DNA from: Lachnospiraceae bacterium
Lineage (GTDB): Bacteria; Bacillota_A; Clostridia; Lachnospirales; Lachnospiraceae
Assembly (NCBI GenBank): GCA_024689605.1
Contig: JAILDD010000260.1
Location: forward strand, 1-6,833
DNA length: 6,833 nt
Reading direction: 5' to 3'
In this document: positions 1 to 6,833 of the stretch, one piece after another
Numbering within the stretch: position 1 is the stretch's first letter
How the letters are laid out: the number at the start of each line of letters is the position of its first letter
Translations under genes and position numbers: made by a program
Notes under the pieces: model-generated
What the model was told of the DNA's origin: nothing
Seen by the model: only the letters and a program-made list of their open reading frames with translations
Databases searched by the model: none

Positions 1-630
1 GCCAAAACGTCTTCCATGAAAAATGTCAGAATCTATGTATGATCTATAGAGAGTTTTGGAAATATGCCCTATTGGAAAATACATTCCCTGCCTGCGCTCA
101 AATCCTCCCGCAGCAAGAGCAAGCAGACCGAAAAGCCTGTCCGCATCACAGTCCGCATTAATATCAGTCCTTATCTTTTCTAAAAGTGAAAATCTGAAAG
201 CAAAGAGATTACCTATATAGAATGCGTCAAGGTAACTGTCCGGAGACCAGTCCGGCTTATAATAAAAATCCGAATATATGCGTTCCTCTCCGGAATCATC
301 AATGATCAGCTCATCTCCGTAAACCAGCGAAATATCCGCATTTTCCTTAAAAAAACGGCAGATTTCCGCATTTGCATATCCGCATAATTCCCCATTTTTA
401 TCACTGTACATTAAGATTATGTCACAGTTCTTTTTTTCAGTCAGTGATCCTATACCGGAATATGGAACAGTACACACGGAAAAACCTGACCAGCCGCTGG
501 CACCGCTTTTTTTCGCTGCCTCTTCCTCAAGCCGGTCATTTCCGCCGCGTATATTCTTCAGATATCTGACACGTTCCTTATACTGCTTTGTCCTTTTTTG
601 AACAAGGATGTTTTTTATGAATTTCTTCAT
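1..630 (-). CDS. Glycosyltransferase, family 2-like, N-terminal part (runs off the left edge)
   Basis: The frame is open for 210 codons from an ATG at 630 to the window edge, so the C-terminus is missing. Residues 101-134 carry the recognisable block: SLVYGDE (101-107), then a stretch ending [13 protein letters not shown] (122-134). This matches the 'YSDED-KID ... KPDFSPD-L' region following the metal-binding site in family-2 glycosyltransferases of cell-surface polysaccharide synthesis. The usual first half, a 'VSIIIPVYN'-like strand and a DxDD motif, is not visible. The matching place reads [10 protein letters not shown] (73-82), so this first domain may be degenerate, with a catalytic domain further on. 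The N-terminus is basic, [20 protein letters not shown], with no signal peptide. The start overlaps the DUF1846 stop as ATGA and no Shine-Dalgarno is visible upstream, so translation probably depends on coupling to the preceding gene. The family call is fairly sure; the sugar and acceptor are unknown. Confidence 0.72.
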   Translation of the reverse strand, partial: MKKFIKNILVQKRTKQYKERVRYLKNIRGGNDRLEEEAAKKSGASGWSGFSVCTVPYSGIGSLTEKKNCDIILMYSDKNGELCGYANAEICRFFKENADISLVYGDELIIDDSGEERIYSDFYYKPDWSPDSYLDAFYIGNLFAFRFSLLEKIRTDINADCDADRLFGLLALAAGGFERRQGMYFPIGHISKTLYRSYIDSDIFHGRRFG

Positions 631-2111
631 CTATGATAGAGTTTCTTAGTCTGATAGTGGGGTTCACTGGTAAGGTTCACTCCAAGACGCCTGAAAGTAT
701 TGGTATCAACAGATGAAAGTATGACACTGGTATGTACCTCTGTGCCGCGGAGATTCTTAAGCTGCTCCATAGCCCTTGCCGCTTTTTCATCCGTAGCTGC
801 ACAGACCGAAAGAGCAATAAGTATCTCATCAGTATGAAGCCTGGGATTGTGTCCGCCAAGATACTGAACCTTCAGGTCCTGTATGGGTTCTATAACCTCA
901 GGTGAAATAAGCTTCACCTCATCATCAATGCCTGCCAGAGCCTTAAGCGCATTGAGAAGCAATGCGGATGAAGCTCCCAGCAGTTCAGAGGTTCTTCCTG
1001 TTACTATGGTTCCATCCGGAAGCTCCATTGCTGCCGCCGGTCCTCCTGTCATTTCTGCTTTTACAAGAGCTGCTCCCACAACAGGTCTGTTCTCAACAGA
1101 GATACCTGCCTGCTTCATCAAAAGCTCTATCTTTGTAACCTGGGAATCGTCTGCATTTCCCTGTCTCTTTTGACAGAGCGTATTATAATATCTTCTGATT
1201 ATCTCTGCATTCGCGGCATCTTTTACGGCTGCATCATCAATGATCGCATTGCCTGCCATATTTACACCCATATCTGTAGGTGACTTGTAGGGCGACTCTC
1301 CCATGATACGCTCGAACATTGCGTTGAGCACAGGGAATATCTCAACATCACGGTTATAATTAACAGTGGTCTCTCCATATGCTTCCAAATGGAAGGGATC
1401 TATCATATTCACATCATTTAAGTCAGCCGTTGCAGCCTCGTACGCAAGATTTACAGGATGCTTTAGCGGTATGTTCCAGATGGGGAAAGTCTCATACTTA
1501 GCATAGCCGGCCTTTACGCCATGCTTGTACTCATGATAAAGCTGGGAAAGGCATGTGGCCATTTTTCCGGATCCCGGTCCGGGTGCTGTGATGACTACAA
1601 GCGACCTGGTAGTCTCGATATATTCATTTTTCCCGTATCCCTCGTCACTTACGATAAAAGGAATGTTTGCGGGATACCCGGGAATTGGATAATGTCTGTA
1701 GACCTTGATCCCCAGTGTCTCAAGCTTCTTCTGATAGGCAACTGCTGCAGGCTGTCCGGCAAACTGTGTCAGTACCACACTTCCCACATACAGACCGTAA
1801 TCCCTGAATGCATCAATAAGTCTCAGCACATCCATATCATACGTGATGCCTAAGTCTCCGCGCACTTTATTTTTCTCTATATCACCGGAATTGATAACAA
1901 CAACTATCTCAGCATCATCCTTTATCTTGCTGAGCATACGGATTTTTGAATCAGGTTGAAAACCGGGCAGTACCCTGGATGCATGGAAATCATCAAAAAG
2001 CTTTCCGCCGAATTCCAGATATAGCTTTCCGCCGAAAAACTTTATGCGCTCCTGTATCTTCTCAGACTGAAGCTGCAGGTATTTTTCGTTATCAAATCCA
2101 ATCTTTGCCAT
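627..2111 (-). CDS. DUF1846 (UPF0371) family protein
   Basis: A 494-residue protein recognised as a full-length DUF1846/UPF0371 member; about 490-500 residues is usual for the family. The start [19 protein letters not shown] and the end (KKLYHR) both look family-typical. The biochemical function is unknown to me. A glycine-rich loop [10 protein letters not shown] (176-185) follows a hydrophobic strand (SLVVIT, 170-175), resembling a nucleotide-binding P-loop. It is one residue short of the Walker A pattern and has Met, not Ser/Thr, after the lysine, so ATP or GTP binding is only a possibility. Other conserved-looking blocks are [26 protein letters not shown] (141-166, shown here only by its ends YPIPGYP and KNEYIE), [13 protein letters not shown] (281-293) and [19 protein letters not shown] (417-435). 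There are no membrane segments or signal peptide, so it is probably cytoplasmic. It begins 19 bases after the D-component-like gene, and its stop overlaps the glycosyltransferase start. Confidence 0.93.
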   Translation of the reverse strand: MAKIGFDNEKYLQLQSEKIQERIKFFGGKLYLEFGGKLFDDFHASRVLPGFQPDSKIRMLSKIKDDAEIVVVINSGDIEKNKVRGDLGITYDMDVLRLIDAFRDYGLYVGSVVLTQFAGQPAAVAYQKKLETLGIKVYRHYPIPGYPANIPFIVSDEGYGKNEYIETTRSLVVITAPGPGSGKMATCLSQLYHEYKHGVKAGYAKYETFPIWNIPLKHPVNLAYEAATADLNDVNMIDPFHLEAYGETTVNYNRDVEIFPVLNAMFERIMGESPYKSPTDMGVNMAGNAIIDDAAVKDAANAEIIRRYYNTLCQKRQGNADDSQVTKIELLMKQAGISVENRPVVGAALVKAEMTGGPAAAMELPDGTIVTGRTSELLGASSALLLNALKALAGIDDEVKLISPEVIEPIQDLKVQYLGGHNPRLHTDEILIALSVCAATDEKAARAMEQLKNLRGTEVHTSVILSSVDTNTFRRLGVNLTSEPHYQTKKLYHR

Positions 2112-2122
2112 TGCCTTTAAAA

Positions 2123-2130
2123 CTCCCTTC
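2123..2130 (-). promoter_or_regulatory. Ribosome binding site of the DUF1846 gene
   Basis: The minus strand reads GAAGGGAG directly after the TAA of the preceding gene and 11 bases before the ATG at 2111. It occupies part of a 19-base intergenic gap that has no room for a promoter or terminator, supporting co-transcription. Confidence 0.6.
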
Positions 2131-3402
2131 TTATTTTGCCAGGTTTTCCCTTGCTACTGCCAGCATAAGCTTGATCCTGTTTTCCTGGTTGACCCTTGTA
2201 GCACCCGGATCATACTCTATATCCACAGCATTGACTCTGGGATCTACCTGACGAACTTTATTTAAGACACCCTTTACTGCCACATGGCAGGGAAGACATC
2301 CAAAGGGCTGCACGCAGACTACGTTTTCATAACCATGCTCAGCAAATTCCAGTACCTCTGCTGCCACATACCAGCCTTCACCCATGCTGTTTGCCCTGTC
2401 GATTATGCCGTCAGCCCTCTTCACCAGATCAGCCACACGCTCAGGTGCGGTAAACTGCGGAAATTCTTCTATCGCAGAGATCAGCAGATCCTCTATTCCC
2501 AGGAACCACTTCATGACGATTTCCATGATCACCCTCTTCCAGGGCTTTCCGCCGAATTTCTTAAGCTCTTCCAAAGCTCCGTTTGTCTTGTAGACACCGA
2601 ATCCAAGCATGCTTGGCATATATACCTCGCAGTCCTGCTCTGCCAGGAAATCCTCCAGATGGTTATTGCCGGGTACAGAATATTTCAGGAAAAGCTCTCC
2701 GACTATAGCCACCTTTACTTTTTTCTCATCAGTCTTTTGTATCTTTACAAACTCTTCACCCATTGCATGAAGATTTTTTCTCATTGCTTTCTTCGTATAG
2801 CCTCTTCCATGCTCATACTCATTAATGATAAACTTGATCCACTTATCGATCAGTGCATCTGTCTCACCCTTATTTACTTCATAAGGCCTGATCTGGTTGC
2901 CCAGTATCATAAGAAAGTCACCATAGACCATTCCGGAAACTGCCATAAGCAGTGTTGAAGGTCTCATCAGCACGCCGCTGTTATATTCCATGAACCAGAT
3001 ATTTGCTGAAAGGAAAGGCACATTGGGATAGCCCGCTTTTTCAAAAGCCTTCCTCATCAGGTTAATATAGTTGGTATCCCTGCAGCCTCCGCCTGACTGG
3101 GTGATAAGCATAGCCACTTTATTCGGATCATACTTTCCACTTTCCATGGCTGTGAGCATCTGGCCGGTGATCAGCAGGCAGGGATAGCAGATATCATTGT
3201 GCACGTACTGCAGTCCCTTCTTGAGCACATCCGGTCCTTCATAGCCCATCAGGTCAGTATTGTACCCATCTCTTGCAAGGATTGGCTTTATCAGGCGAAA
3301 ATGAAGAGGCGCCATCTCAGGTATCAGGATGGTATATTTCTCCCGCTTCATCTTCAGGCTGTATTCAACTCTTTTTTTATAATGCTTAAGAGTGTTCTTC
3401 AT
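2131..3402 (-). CDS. 2-hydroxyglutaryl-CoA dehydratase D-component (HgdB)-like Fe-S protein
   Basis: A 423-residue protein of the benzoyl-CoA reductase/2-hydroxyacyl-CoA dehydratase superfamily, in the branch normally fused to the C-terminus of large activase proteins. Three cysteine motifs probably hold an iron-sulfur cluster: NDICYPC (69-75; Cys72, Cys75), QSGGGCR (102-108; Cys107) and QPFGCLPCH (365-373; Cys369, Cys372). The block [19 protein letters not shown] (396-414) is typical of the C-terminus of the fused form. In the superfamily, such a protein accepts an ATP-energised electron from the activase; the substrate here is unknown. The start at 3402 is supported by the ATGA overlap with the activase stop and by an upstream GAGGAAGAGG. 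Met18 is a possible internal start, because family similarity begins near residue 20 ([11 protein letters not shown]); residues 1-20 look like the former linker of the fused protein. No signal peptide or membrane segments are seen. Ends 19 bases before the DUF1846 gene. Confidence 0.85.
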   Translation of the reverse strand: MKNTLKHYKKRVEYSLKMKREKYTILIPEMAPLHFRLIKPILARDGYNTDLMGYEGPDVLKKGLQYVHNDICYPCLLITGQMLTAMESGKYDPNKVAMLITQSGGGCRDTNYINLMRKAFEKAGYPNVPFLSANIWFMEYNSGVLMRPSTLLMAVSGMVYGDFLMILGNQIRPYEVNKGETDALIDKWIKFIINEYEHGRGYTKKAMRKNLHAMGEEFVKIQKTDEKKVKVAIVGELFLKYSVPGNNHLEDFLAEQDCEVYMPSMLGFGVYKTNGALEELKKFGGKPWKRVIMEIVMKWFLGIEDLLISAIEEFPQFTAPERVADLVKRADGIIDRANSMGEGWYVAAEVLEFAEHGYENVVCVQPFGCLPCHVAVKGVLNKVRQVDPRVNAVDIEYDPGATRVNQENRIKLMLAVARENLAK

Positions 3403-6350
3403 CTGCTTGCCTCTTCCTCAGCCTGCTTTATCGCTGCTATCAGGCTTCTCAGGCGGATCTTAACTGCACCTAAGTTCGTTACTTCGTCAATCTTTATCTG
3501 TGTATAGAGACAGCCTTCGCTCTCCAGTATGCTCCTGACCTCATCTGTCGTGATGGCATCCAGTCCGCAGCCGAAGGAAACAAGGTGGACCAGATACATG
3601 TCAGGCTGTCTTGAAACATACGCCGCAGCGGAGAAAAGTCTCGCATGGTATGTCCACTGGTTTCGAAGATTCAGGGTAAGCTTCTTCATATGATGACTGA
3701 TTGAATCCTCGCTTATTACACCGAAACCAAGCTGTGCTATCAGTTTGTGTATGCCGTGGTTTATCTCAGGATCCGTATGGTATGGTCTGCCGGCAAGACA
3801 CACGATCTTTTTGCCCTGCTGCCTGCACTCATCGATTATCTCTGCAGCCCTTACACGCATTGCATTTTCATAAGCTGCATATGCTGCATATGCAGCCTCG
3901 CATGCAGCATTCACCTCGCCCCTTGATACAGGACCGAAATGCTTATTCATCAGCTCCCACATACTCTTTTTGAAATGACCTTTATTGTGGGGGCCCAGAT
4001 ATTCACATATGTACTTACTCTTGCCGAAGTTGCGGATGTTTGCTCCGATAACCTCCGGATATCCTGCTATCACCGCACAGTTATAGTGGTTTTCCCCATG
4101 ATGTTCATTGAAATTAAAAGTCAGGCAGGGGAAAAATATCGCATCCACCTCGTCCTCTATTAATTTAATGATATGTCCGTGAACCATCTTAGCCGGGAAA
4201 CATACCGTATCGGAAGGAATAGTTCCCTGCCCCTTTATGTACATCCTGCGGTTTGAAAAACCGGAGATCTTCACGCCGTAACCGAGCTTTGTAAAAAATG
4301 CATGCCAGAAAGGAAGCATCTCATACATATTGAGTGCCATAGGCAGACCCACTATCTGCTTAGGCTCTGTCGGCTGTGTTTCCAGAAGCTTTTCAAAATA
4401 TTTTAATTTGTACTCATAGAGATTGTGCGAATCATCGGAAGACTTCTGCGTCACCGGCTTCTCACACTTATTGCCGCCGATAAATCTGCGCCCTCCGGGG
4501 AAAGTATTCACTGTTAAATTGCAGTGGTTATTGCAGCCGCTGCAGTTAATACTCTTAGTCTCGTAAGTAAACTCATCCAGTTCCTGCTTTGATATAAGTC
4601 CTTTTGCGTCCTGAGAGACTTTACCTGACCTGACTGCAGCTGCATGTGAACGCTCTGCGTAAAGGGCCGCACCATAAGCACCCATCATACCTGCAATGTC
4701 GGGACGGATCACATTTACCCCCAGCTCTTTTTCAAAAGCACGAAGGACCGCATCATTAAGGAAGGTTCCGCCCTGAACCACTATCCTTTCTCCCAGCTCC
4801 TTCGCAGTGTTGACACGGATTACTTTATATAATGCATTCTTTACCACGGAAATGGAAAGTCCTGCGGAAATATCTTCAACGGACACGCCCTCTTTCTGGG
4901 CCTGCTTAACCGACGAATTCATGAACACGGTACATCTGGAACCAAGGTCCACCGGCTTTTTACCAAAGAGTCCGATCTTTGCAAACTCGGCTATCTCATA
5001 TCCCAGGGATCCCGCAAAAGTCTGAAGGAAGGAGCCGCAGCCGGAAGAACAGGCTTCATTAAGGAAGATATTGTCAATGGCACCATTCCGTATCTTAAAG
5101 CATTTCATATCCTGACCGCCGATATCGATGATGAATTCAACATCCGGCAGGAAGAATTTAGCAGCAGTAAAATGTGCCACAGTCTCTACTATGCCAAGGT
5201 CAATACCGAGAGCAGACTTCATCATCTCCTCACCGTAACCGGTAACCGCAGCACTGGTGACTTTTATGTCGGGATATTTTTCATACATTTCCTTAAGCAG
5301 CTCAACCACCACATCAATGGGACGTCCCTGATTGGAGGTATAGCGTGAATAGAGAATGCTGCCGTCCTTATCGATCAGCACCAGCTTTAAAGTAGTGGAA
5401 CCGGAATCTATCCCTAAGAAAACCTCTTCGGAAATATCAAAGCTGTCTCTGTGCTGCACGGTGTCCTTTGCATGACGCTCGGAAAATTCTTTATACTCAG
5501 CCTCGTCCTTAAATAAAGGCTCAAGGGCATTGTCAGCAGAGAATTCCCTCTTCTCGCCTATCTTTGCAAGAGCTTCATTTAAGTCTATGGATTCATTTGC
5601 ATAATATGCTGCACCGAGAGCCACGAAAAGAAGCGAATCATCGGGAAGGGTTCCCTTCAGATGAAGTGCCTCGTCGAAACTGTCACGGAGATATGACATG
5701 AATGTAAGGGGACCGCCAAGATATACCACATTGCCCTCTATGGGATGTCCCTGGGCAAGGCCTGTAATAGTCTGATTGACTATTGCCTTGTAAATGCTTG
5801 CGGAAATATCCTCTTTCCTTGCGCCCTGGTTCAAAAGAGGCTGGATATCAGTCTTTGCGAAAACACCGCAGCGTGACGCAATTGAATAGACCTTGTCCGA
5901 ATTCATGGCAAGTTCATTCATCTCATCACCGGTGATATTCATTAGGGATGCCATCTGGTCTGCAAATGCACCCGTACCTCCGGCACAGGTTCCGTTCATG
6001 CGGACTTCCATATTGCCTTTTAAGAAAAGTATCTTTGCATCTTCGCCGCCAAGCTCTATTACCACATCGGTATCGGGAATACGGTTTGATACCGCAACCT
6101 TTGTGGCATAAACCTCCTGCACAAAAGGAATGCCCGCATTTTCAGCGAGTCCCATTCCTGCCGAGCCGGATATCGCCAGCTTTACGGGCTCCGTGATATT
6201 AAACTTTTTGATAACCCCTTCCACAACCTCTTTGGTCTTTTCGATTATCATTGCAAAATGACGCTCGTAACTGTTGTGGATTATCTTATTTTCATCATCA
6301 AGCACCACACACTTTATCGTGGTGGAACCTACATCTATACCTATTCTCAT
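3399..6350 (-). CDS. Tandem CoA-dehydratase activase (two BcrAD/BadFG domains) with DUF2229 region
   Basis: A 983-residue cytoplasmic protein with two ASKHA-fold activase domains in tandem. Domain 1 (about 1-252) has phosphate loop GIDVGSTTIK (4-13), GGEDAK (101-106) and Cys122 and Cys161 in GTCAGGTG and SRCGVF. Domain 2 (about 311-565) has GIDSGSTTLK (313-322), GGQDMK (411-416) and Cys434 and Cys473 in NEACSSGCGS and SRCTVF. By homology to HgdC, these domains use ATP hydrolysis to drive an electron from a [4Fe-4S] cluster into a partner Fe-S protein. A linker with Cys603, 606, 610 and 629 follows (CSGCNNHC and NKCEKP), then DUF2229 (about 664-975) with SDTVCFPAKMVHGH (713-726), GRPYHTDPEINHG (854-866) and SFGCGLDAITTDE (925-937). 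I prefer the ATG at 6350: the fold begins at MRIGIDVGST, and a purine-rich ribosome site sits just upstream. An in-frame ATG at 6431 adds 27 residues unlike the family. The stop overlaps the next gene by ATGA. The physiological substrate is unknown. Confidence 0.93.
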   Translation of the reverse strand: MRIGIDVGSTTIKCVVLDDENKIIHNSYERHFAMIIEKTKEVVEGVIKKFNITEPVKLAISGSAGMGLAENAGIPFVQEVYATKVAVSNRIPDTDVVIELGGEDAKILFLKGNMEVRMNGTCAGGTGAFADQMASLMNITGDEMNELAMNSDKVYSIASRCGVFAKTDIQPLLNQGARKEDISASIYKAIVNQTITGLAQGHPIEGNVVYLGGPLTFMSYLRDSFDEALHLKGTLPDDSLLFVALGAAYYANESIDLNEALAKIGEKREFSADNALEPLFKDEAEYKEFSERHAKDTVQHRDSFDISEEVFLGIDSGSTTLKLVLIDKDGSILYSRYTSNQGRPIDVVVELLKEMYEKYPDIKVTSAAVTGYGEEMMKSALGIDLGIVETVAHFTAAKFFLPDVEFIIDIGGQDMKCFKIRNGAIDNIFLNEACSSGCGSFLQTFAGSLGYEIAEFAKIGLFGKKPVDLGSRCTVFMNSSVKQAQKEGVSVEDISAGLSISVVKNALYKVIRVNTAKELGERIVVQGGTFLNDAVLRAFEKELGVNVIRPDIAGMMGAYGAALYAERSHAAAVRSGKVSQDAKGLISKQELDEFTYETKSINCSGCNNHCNLTVNTFPGGRRFIGGNKCEKPVTQKSSDDSHNLYEYKLKYFEKLLETQPTEPKQIVGLPMALNMYEMLPFWHAFFTKLGYGVKISGFSNRRMYIKGQGTIPSDTVCFPAKMVHGHIIKLIEDEVDAIFFPCLTFNFNEHHGENHYNCAVIAGYPEVIGANIRNFGKSKYICEYLGPHNKGHFKKSMWELMNKHFGPVSRGEVNAACEAAYAAYAAYENAMRVRAAEIIDECRQQGKKIVCLAGRPYHTDPEINHGIHKLIAQLGFGVISEDSISHHMKKLTLNLRNQWTYHARLFSAAAYVSRQPDMYLVHLVSFGCGLDAITTDEVRSILESEGCLYTQIKIDEVTNLGAVKIRLRSLIAAIKQAEEEASR
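3410..3419 (-). promoter_or_regulatory. Ribosome binding site of the D-component-like gene, inside the activase end
   Basis: The minus strand reads GAGGAAGAGG, with seven bases to the ATG at 3402. It lies within the last codons of the activase gene (the acidic EEEASR end), so the second gene has its own good site as well as the ATGA overlap. This supports the first Met rather than Met18 as the start. Confidence 0.6.
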
Positions 6351-6354
6351 TTCG

Positions 6355-6366
6355 TCCTCTTCCCTT
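6355..6366 (-). promoter_or_regulatory. Ribosome binding site of the tandem activase gene
   Basis: The minus strand reads AAGGGAAGAGGA, ending four bases before the ATG at 6350, with the AAGGGA part ten bases before it. This decides the start. It lies just upstream of MRIGIDVGST, the family-typical beginning of an activase, and argues against the in-frame ATG at 6431. Confidence 0.6.
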
Positions 6367-6431
6367 AGGATCCGTCCCGAAATAAACCCGGCATCTCCCT
6401 TGGTCTGATTCATTCTGCGTGACACGTTCAA

Positions 6432-6444
6432 GTAATTTCATTAC
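6432..6444. promoter_or_regulatory. Short perfect palindrome GTAAT-N3-ATTAC upstream of the activase
   Basis: The sequence gtaat-ttc-attac is a perfect inverted repeat with five-base arms and a three-base centre, starting 82 bases upstream of the activase ATG. Its place in the only sizeable spacer of the operon makes an operator conceivable. The arms are short and A+T-rich, so chance is quite possible. No convincing -35/-10 pair was found beside it. Confidence 0.2.
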
Positions 6445-6473
6445 CAATTCTTACCGATACGATTTGCCAGAAA

Positions 6474-6522
6474 GGTCCGTTCATCAAACCGGGGATGCCC
6501 CGCCGCAAGGTGCCAAACGGCC
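6474..6522 (-). other. Possible folded RNA leader between the upstream gene and the activase
   Basis: On the minus strand, GGCCGTT (6522-6516) can pair with AACGGACC (6481-6474), with one bulged A. Inside lies a perfect GGGG-CAT-CCCC hairpin (6501-6491), extended by ACC/GGT on either side of an asymmetric bulge. There is no U-run after it, so it is not a standard intrinsic terminator. It matches no riboswitch class I recognise. It could be a structured leader, an mRNA-processing or stability element, or chance. Confidence 0.25.
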
Positions 6523-6529
6523 TCAGTCT

Positions 6530-6833
6530 CTACAGCCTCTTGATAAATTTAAGATAACTGAGACCTATCTTGCTCCATCTAAATCCCAGCTTCTCAAGCT
6601 CTGCCGTCGTGTACTCATTACTGATGGGTACGTTCTTGGAGGCTGATGCGATCGCATTATAGAATGAAAGCACCATAACTCCCTTGTCGGCAATCTGTTC
6701 CTTAAGGCTCATTTCAAATACTTCCCTGGGAACACGCTTGGCATGAAGCATAAACTTCTTGCAGAGCGCATCCAGATTATATACATTCGGGTTATAAAGG
6801 TTGTAAATATTATTTACATGGTGGTTCATCGCA
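6530..6833 (-). CDS. Hypothetical protein, C-terminal end (probably partial at right edge)
   Basis: The frame is open from the window edge to a TAG at 6530-6532. The first ATG in view is at 6829, which would give 99 residues. Because the frame stays open upstream of it and only four bases precede it, this may equally be the tail of a longer gene, and I annotate it to the edge. The visible sequence has an Asn/Tyr-rich start (NNIYNLYNPNVYNLDAL), a charged middle (MLHAKRVPREVFEMSLKEQI) and a basic end (KIGLSYLKFIKRL). I recognise no family, motif, signal peptide or clear membrane segment. It is on the same strand as the activase operon, 179 bases upstream, with no convincing terminator between, so it could be read through into the operon. 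Codon use looks like that of its neighbours, and it is likely a real coding end. Confidence 0.5.
   Translation of the reverse strand, partial: AMNHHVNNIYNLYNPNVYNLDALCKKFMLHAKRVPREVFEMSLKEQIADKGVMVLSFYNAIASASKNVPISNEYTTAELEKLGFRWSKIGLSYLKFIKRL

Noticed and set aside
372..601. Two short overlapping plus-strand open frames
   Set aside because: Both are antisense to the glycosyltransferase frame, which stays open for 210 codons, starts at an ATGA overlap and has recognisable family motifs.
628..630. Frameshift joining the DUF1846 protein to the glycosyltransferase as one protein
   Set aside because: The DUF1846 protein ends at its usual family length and the next frame starts with a plausible basic N-terminus. 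An ATGA overlap is a normal operon junction.
2595..2635. Possible terminator or promoter inside the coding run
   Set aside because: No GC stem with a U-tract or good -35/-10 pair stood out; the genes are continuous, and the overlaps and 19-base gap explain expression.
2284..2958. Plus-strand open frame of 224 codons
   Set aside because: It lies wholly antisense to the well-supported D-component-like gene, has a Cys/His/Leu-rich composition typical of a reverse-strand shadow, and shows no recognisable family.
6351..6431. N-terminal extension of the activase from an in-frame ATG at 6431 (27 extra residues)
   Set aside because: The extension (MNVSRRMNQTKGDAGFISGR...) resembles no activase N-terminus. 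The fold starts at MRIGIDVGST, and a purine-rich ribosome site lies immediately before the ATG at 6350.
6491..6501. GGGG-CAT-CCCC hairpin as an intrinsic terminator of the upstream gene
   Set aside because: The stem is only four base pairs and is followed by GGUUUGAUG, not a U-run. It is kept only as part of a possible structured leader.
1..6833. CRISPR array, tRNA, rRNA, insertion sequence, phage or defence module
   Set aside because: No regularly spaced repeats, cloverleaf, terminal inverted repeats, or transposase or integrase motifs were seen on either strand; the window is almost entirely filled by five minus-strand genes.

Overview
The window looks like a chromosomal segment of an anaerobic Firmicute, most likely a clostridial species of the Lachnospiraceae type. 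This is inferred from the gene families: an oxygen-sensitive 2-hydroxyacyl-CoA dehydratase activase system, a DUF1846/UPF0371 protein and a Gram-positive-style cell-surface glycosyltransferase. Moderate base composition and purine-rich ribosome binding sites fit this. No marker gene fixes the species.

Everything convincing is on the minus strand, so the window reads right to left. At the right edge (6530-6833) is the C-terminal end of an unrecognised protein. A 179-base spacer (6351-6529) follows, with a possible folded RNA leader and a short palindrome but no convincing promoter or terminator. Then come four tightly packed genes. The first is a 983-residue protein with two complete activase (BcrAD/BadFG/HgdC-type) ATPase domains, a four-cysteine linker and a DUF2229 region (3399-6350). 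The second is a 423-residue HgdB/D-component-like protein (2131-3402). The third is a 494-residue DUF1846 protein (627-2111). The fourth is a family-2-like glycosyltransferase that runs off the left edge (1-630). Genes 1/2 and 3/4 overlap by the four bases ATGA, and genes 2/3 are 19 bases apart, so this is almost certainly one operon with translational coupling.

The first two genes together correspond to the single chain of about 1,400 residues found in many Clostridia; here it is split into two coupled genes. By family knowledge, activases hydrolyse ATP to push a low-potential electron from a [4Fe-4S] cluster into a partner Fe-S protein (benzoyl-CoA reductase, 2-hydroxyacyl-CoA dehydratase and double-cubane-cluster protein systems). 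The substrate of this branch is not known to me, and no canonical HgdA/HgdB pair lies in the window. The most interesting point is that this putative ATP-driven reductase is co-expressed with a protein of unknown function (DUF1846) and, through a start lacking its own visible Shine-Dalgarno, with a surface-polysaccharide-type glycosyltransferase.

No tRNA, rRNA, CRISPR array, insertion sequence or phage feature was seen. The plus strand shows only antisense shadows of the minus-strand genes.
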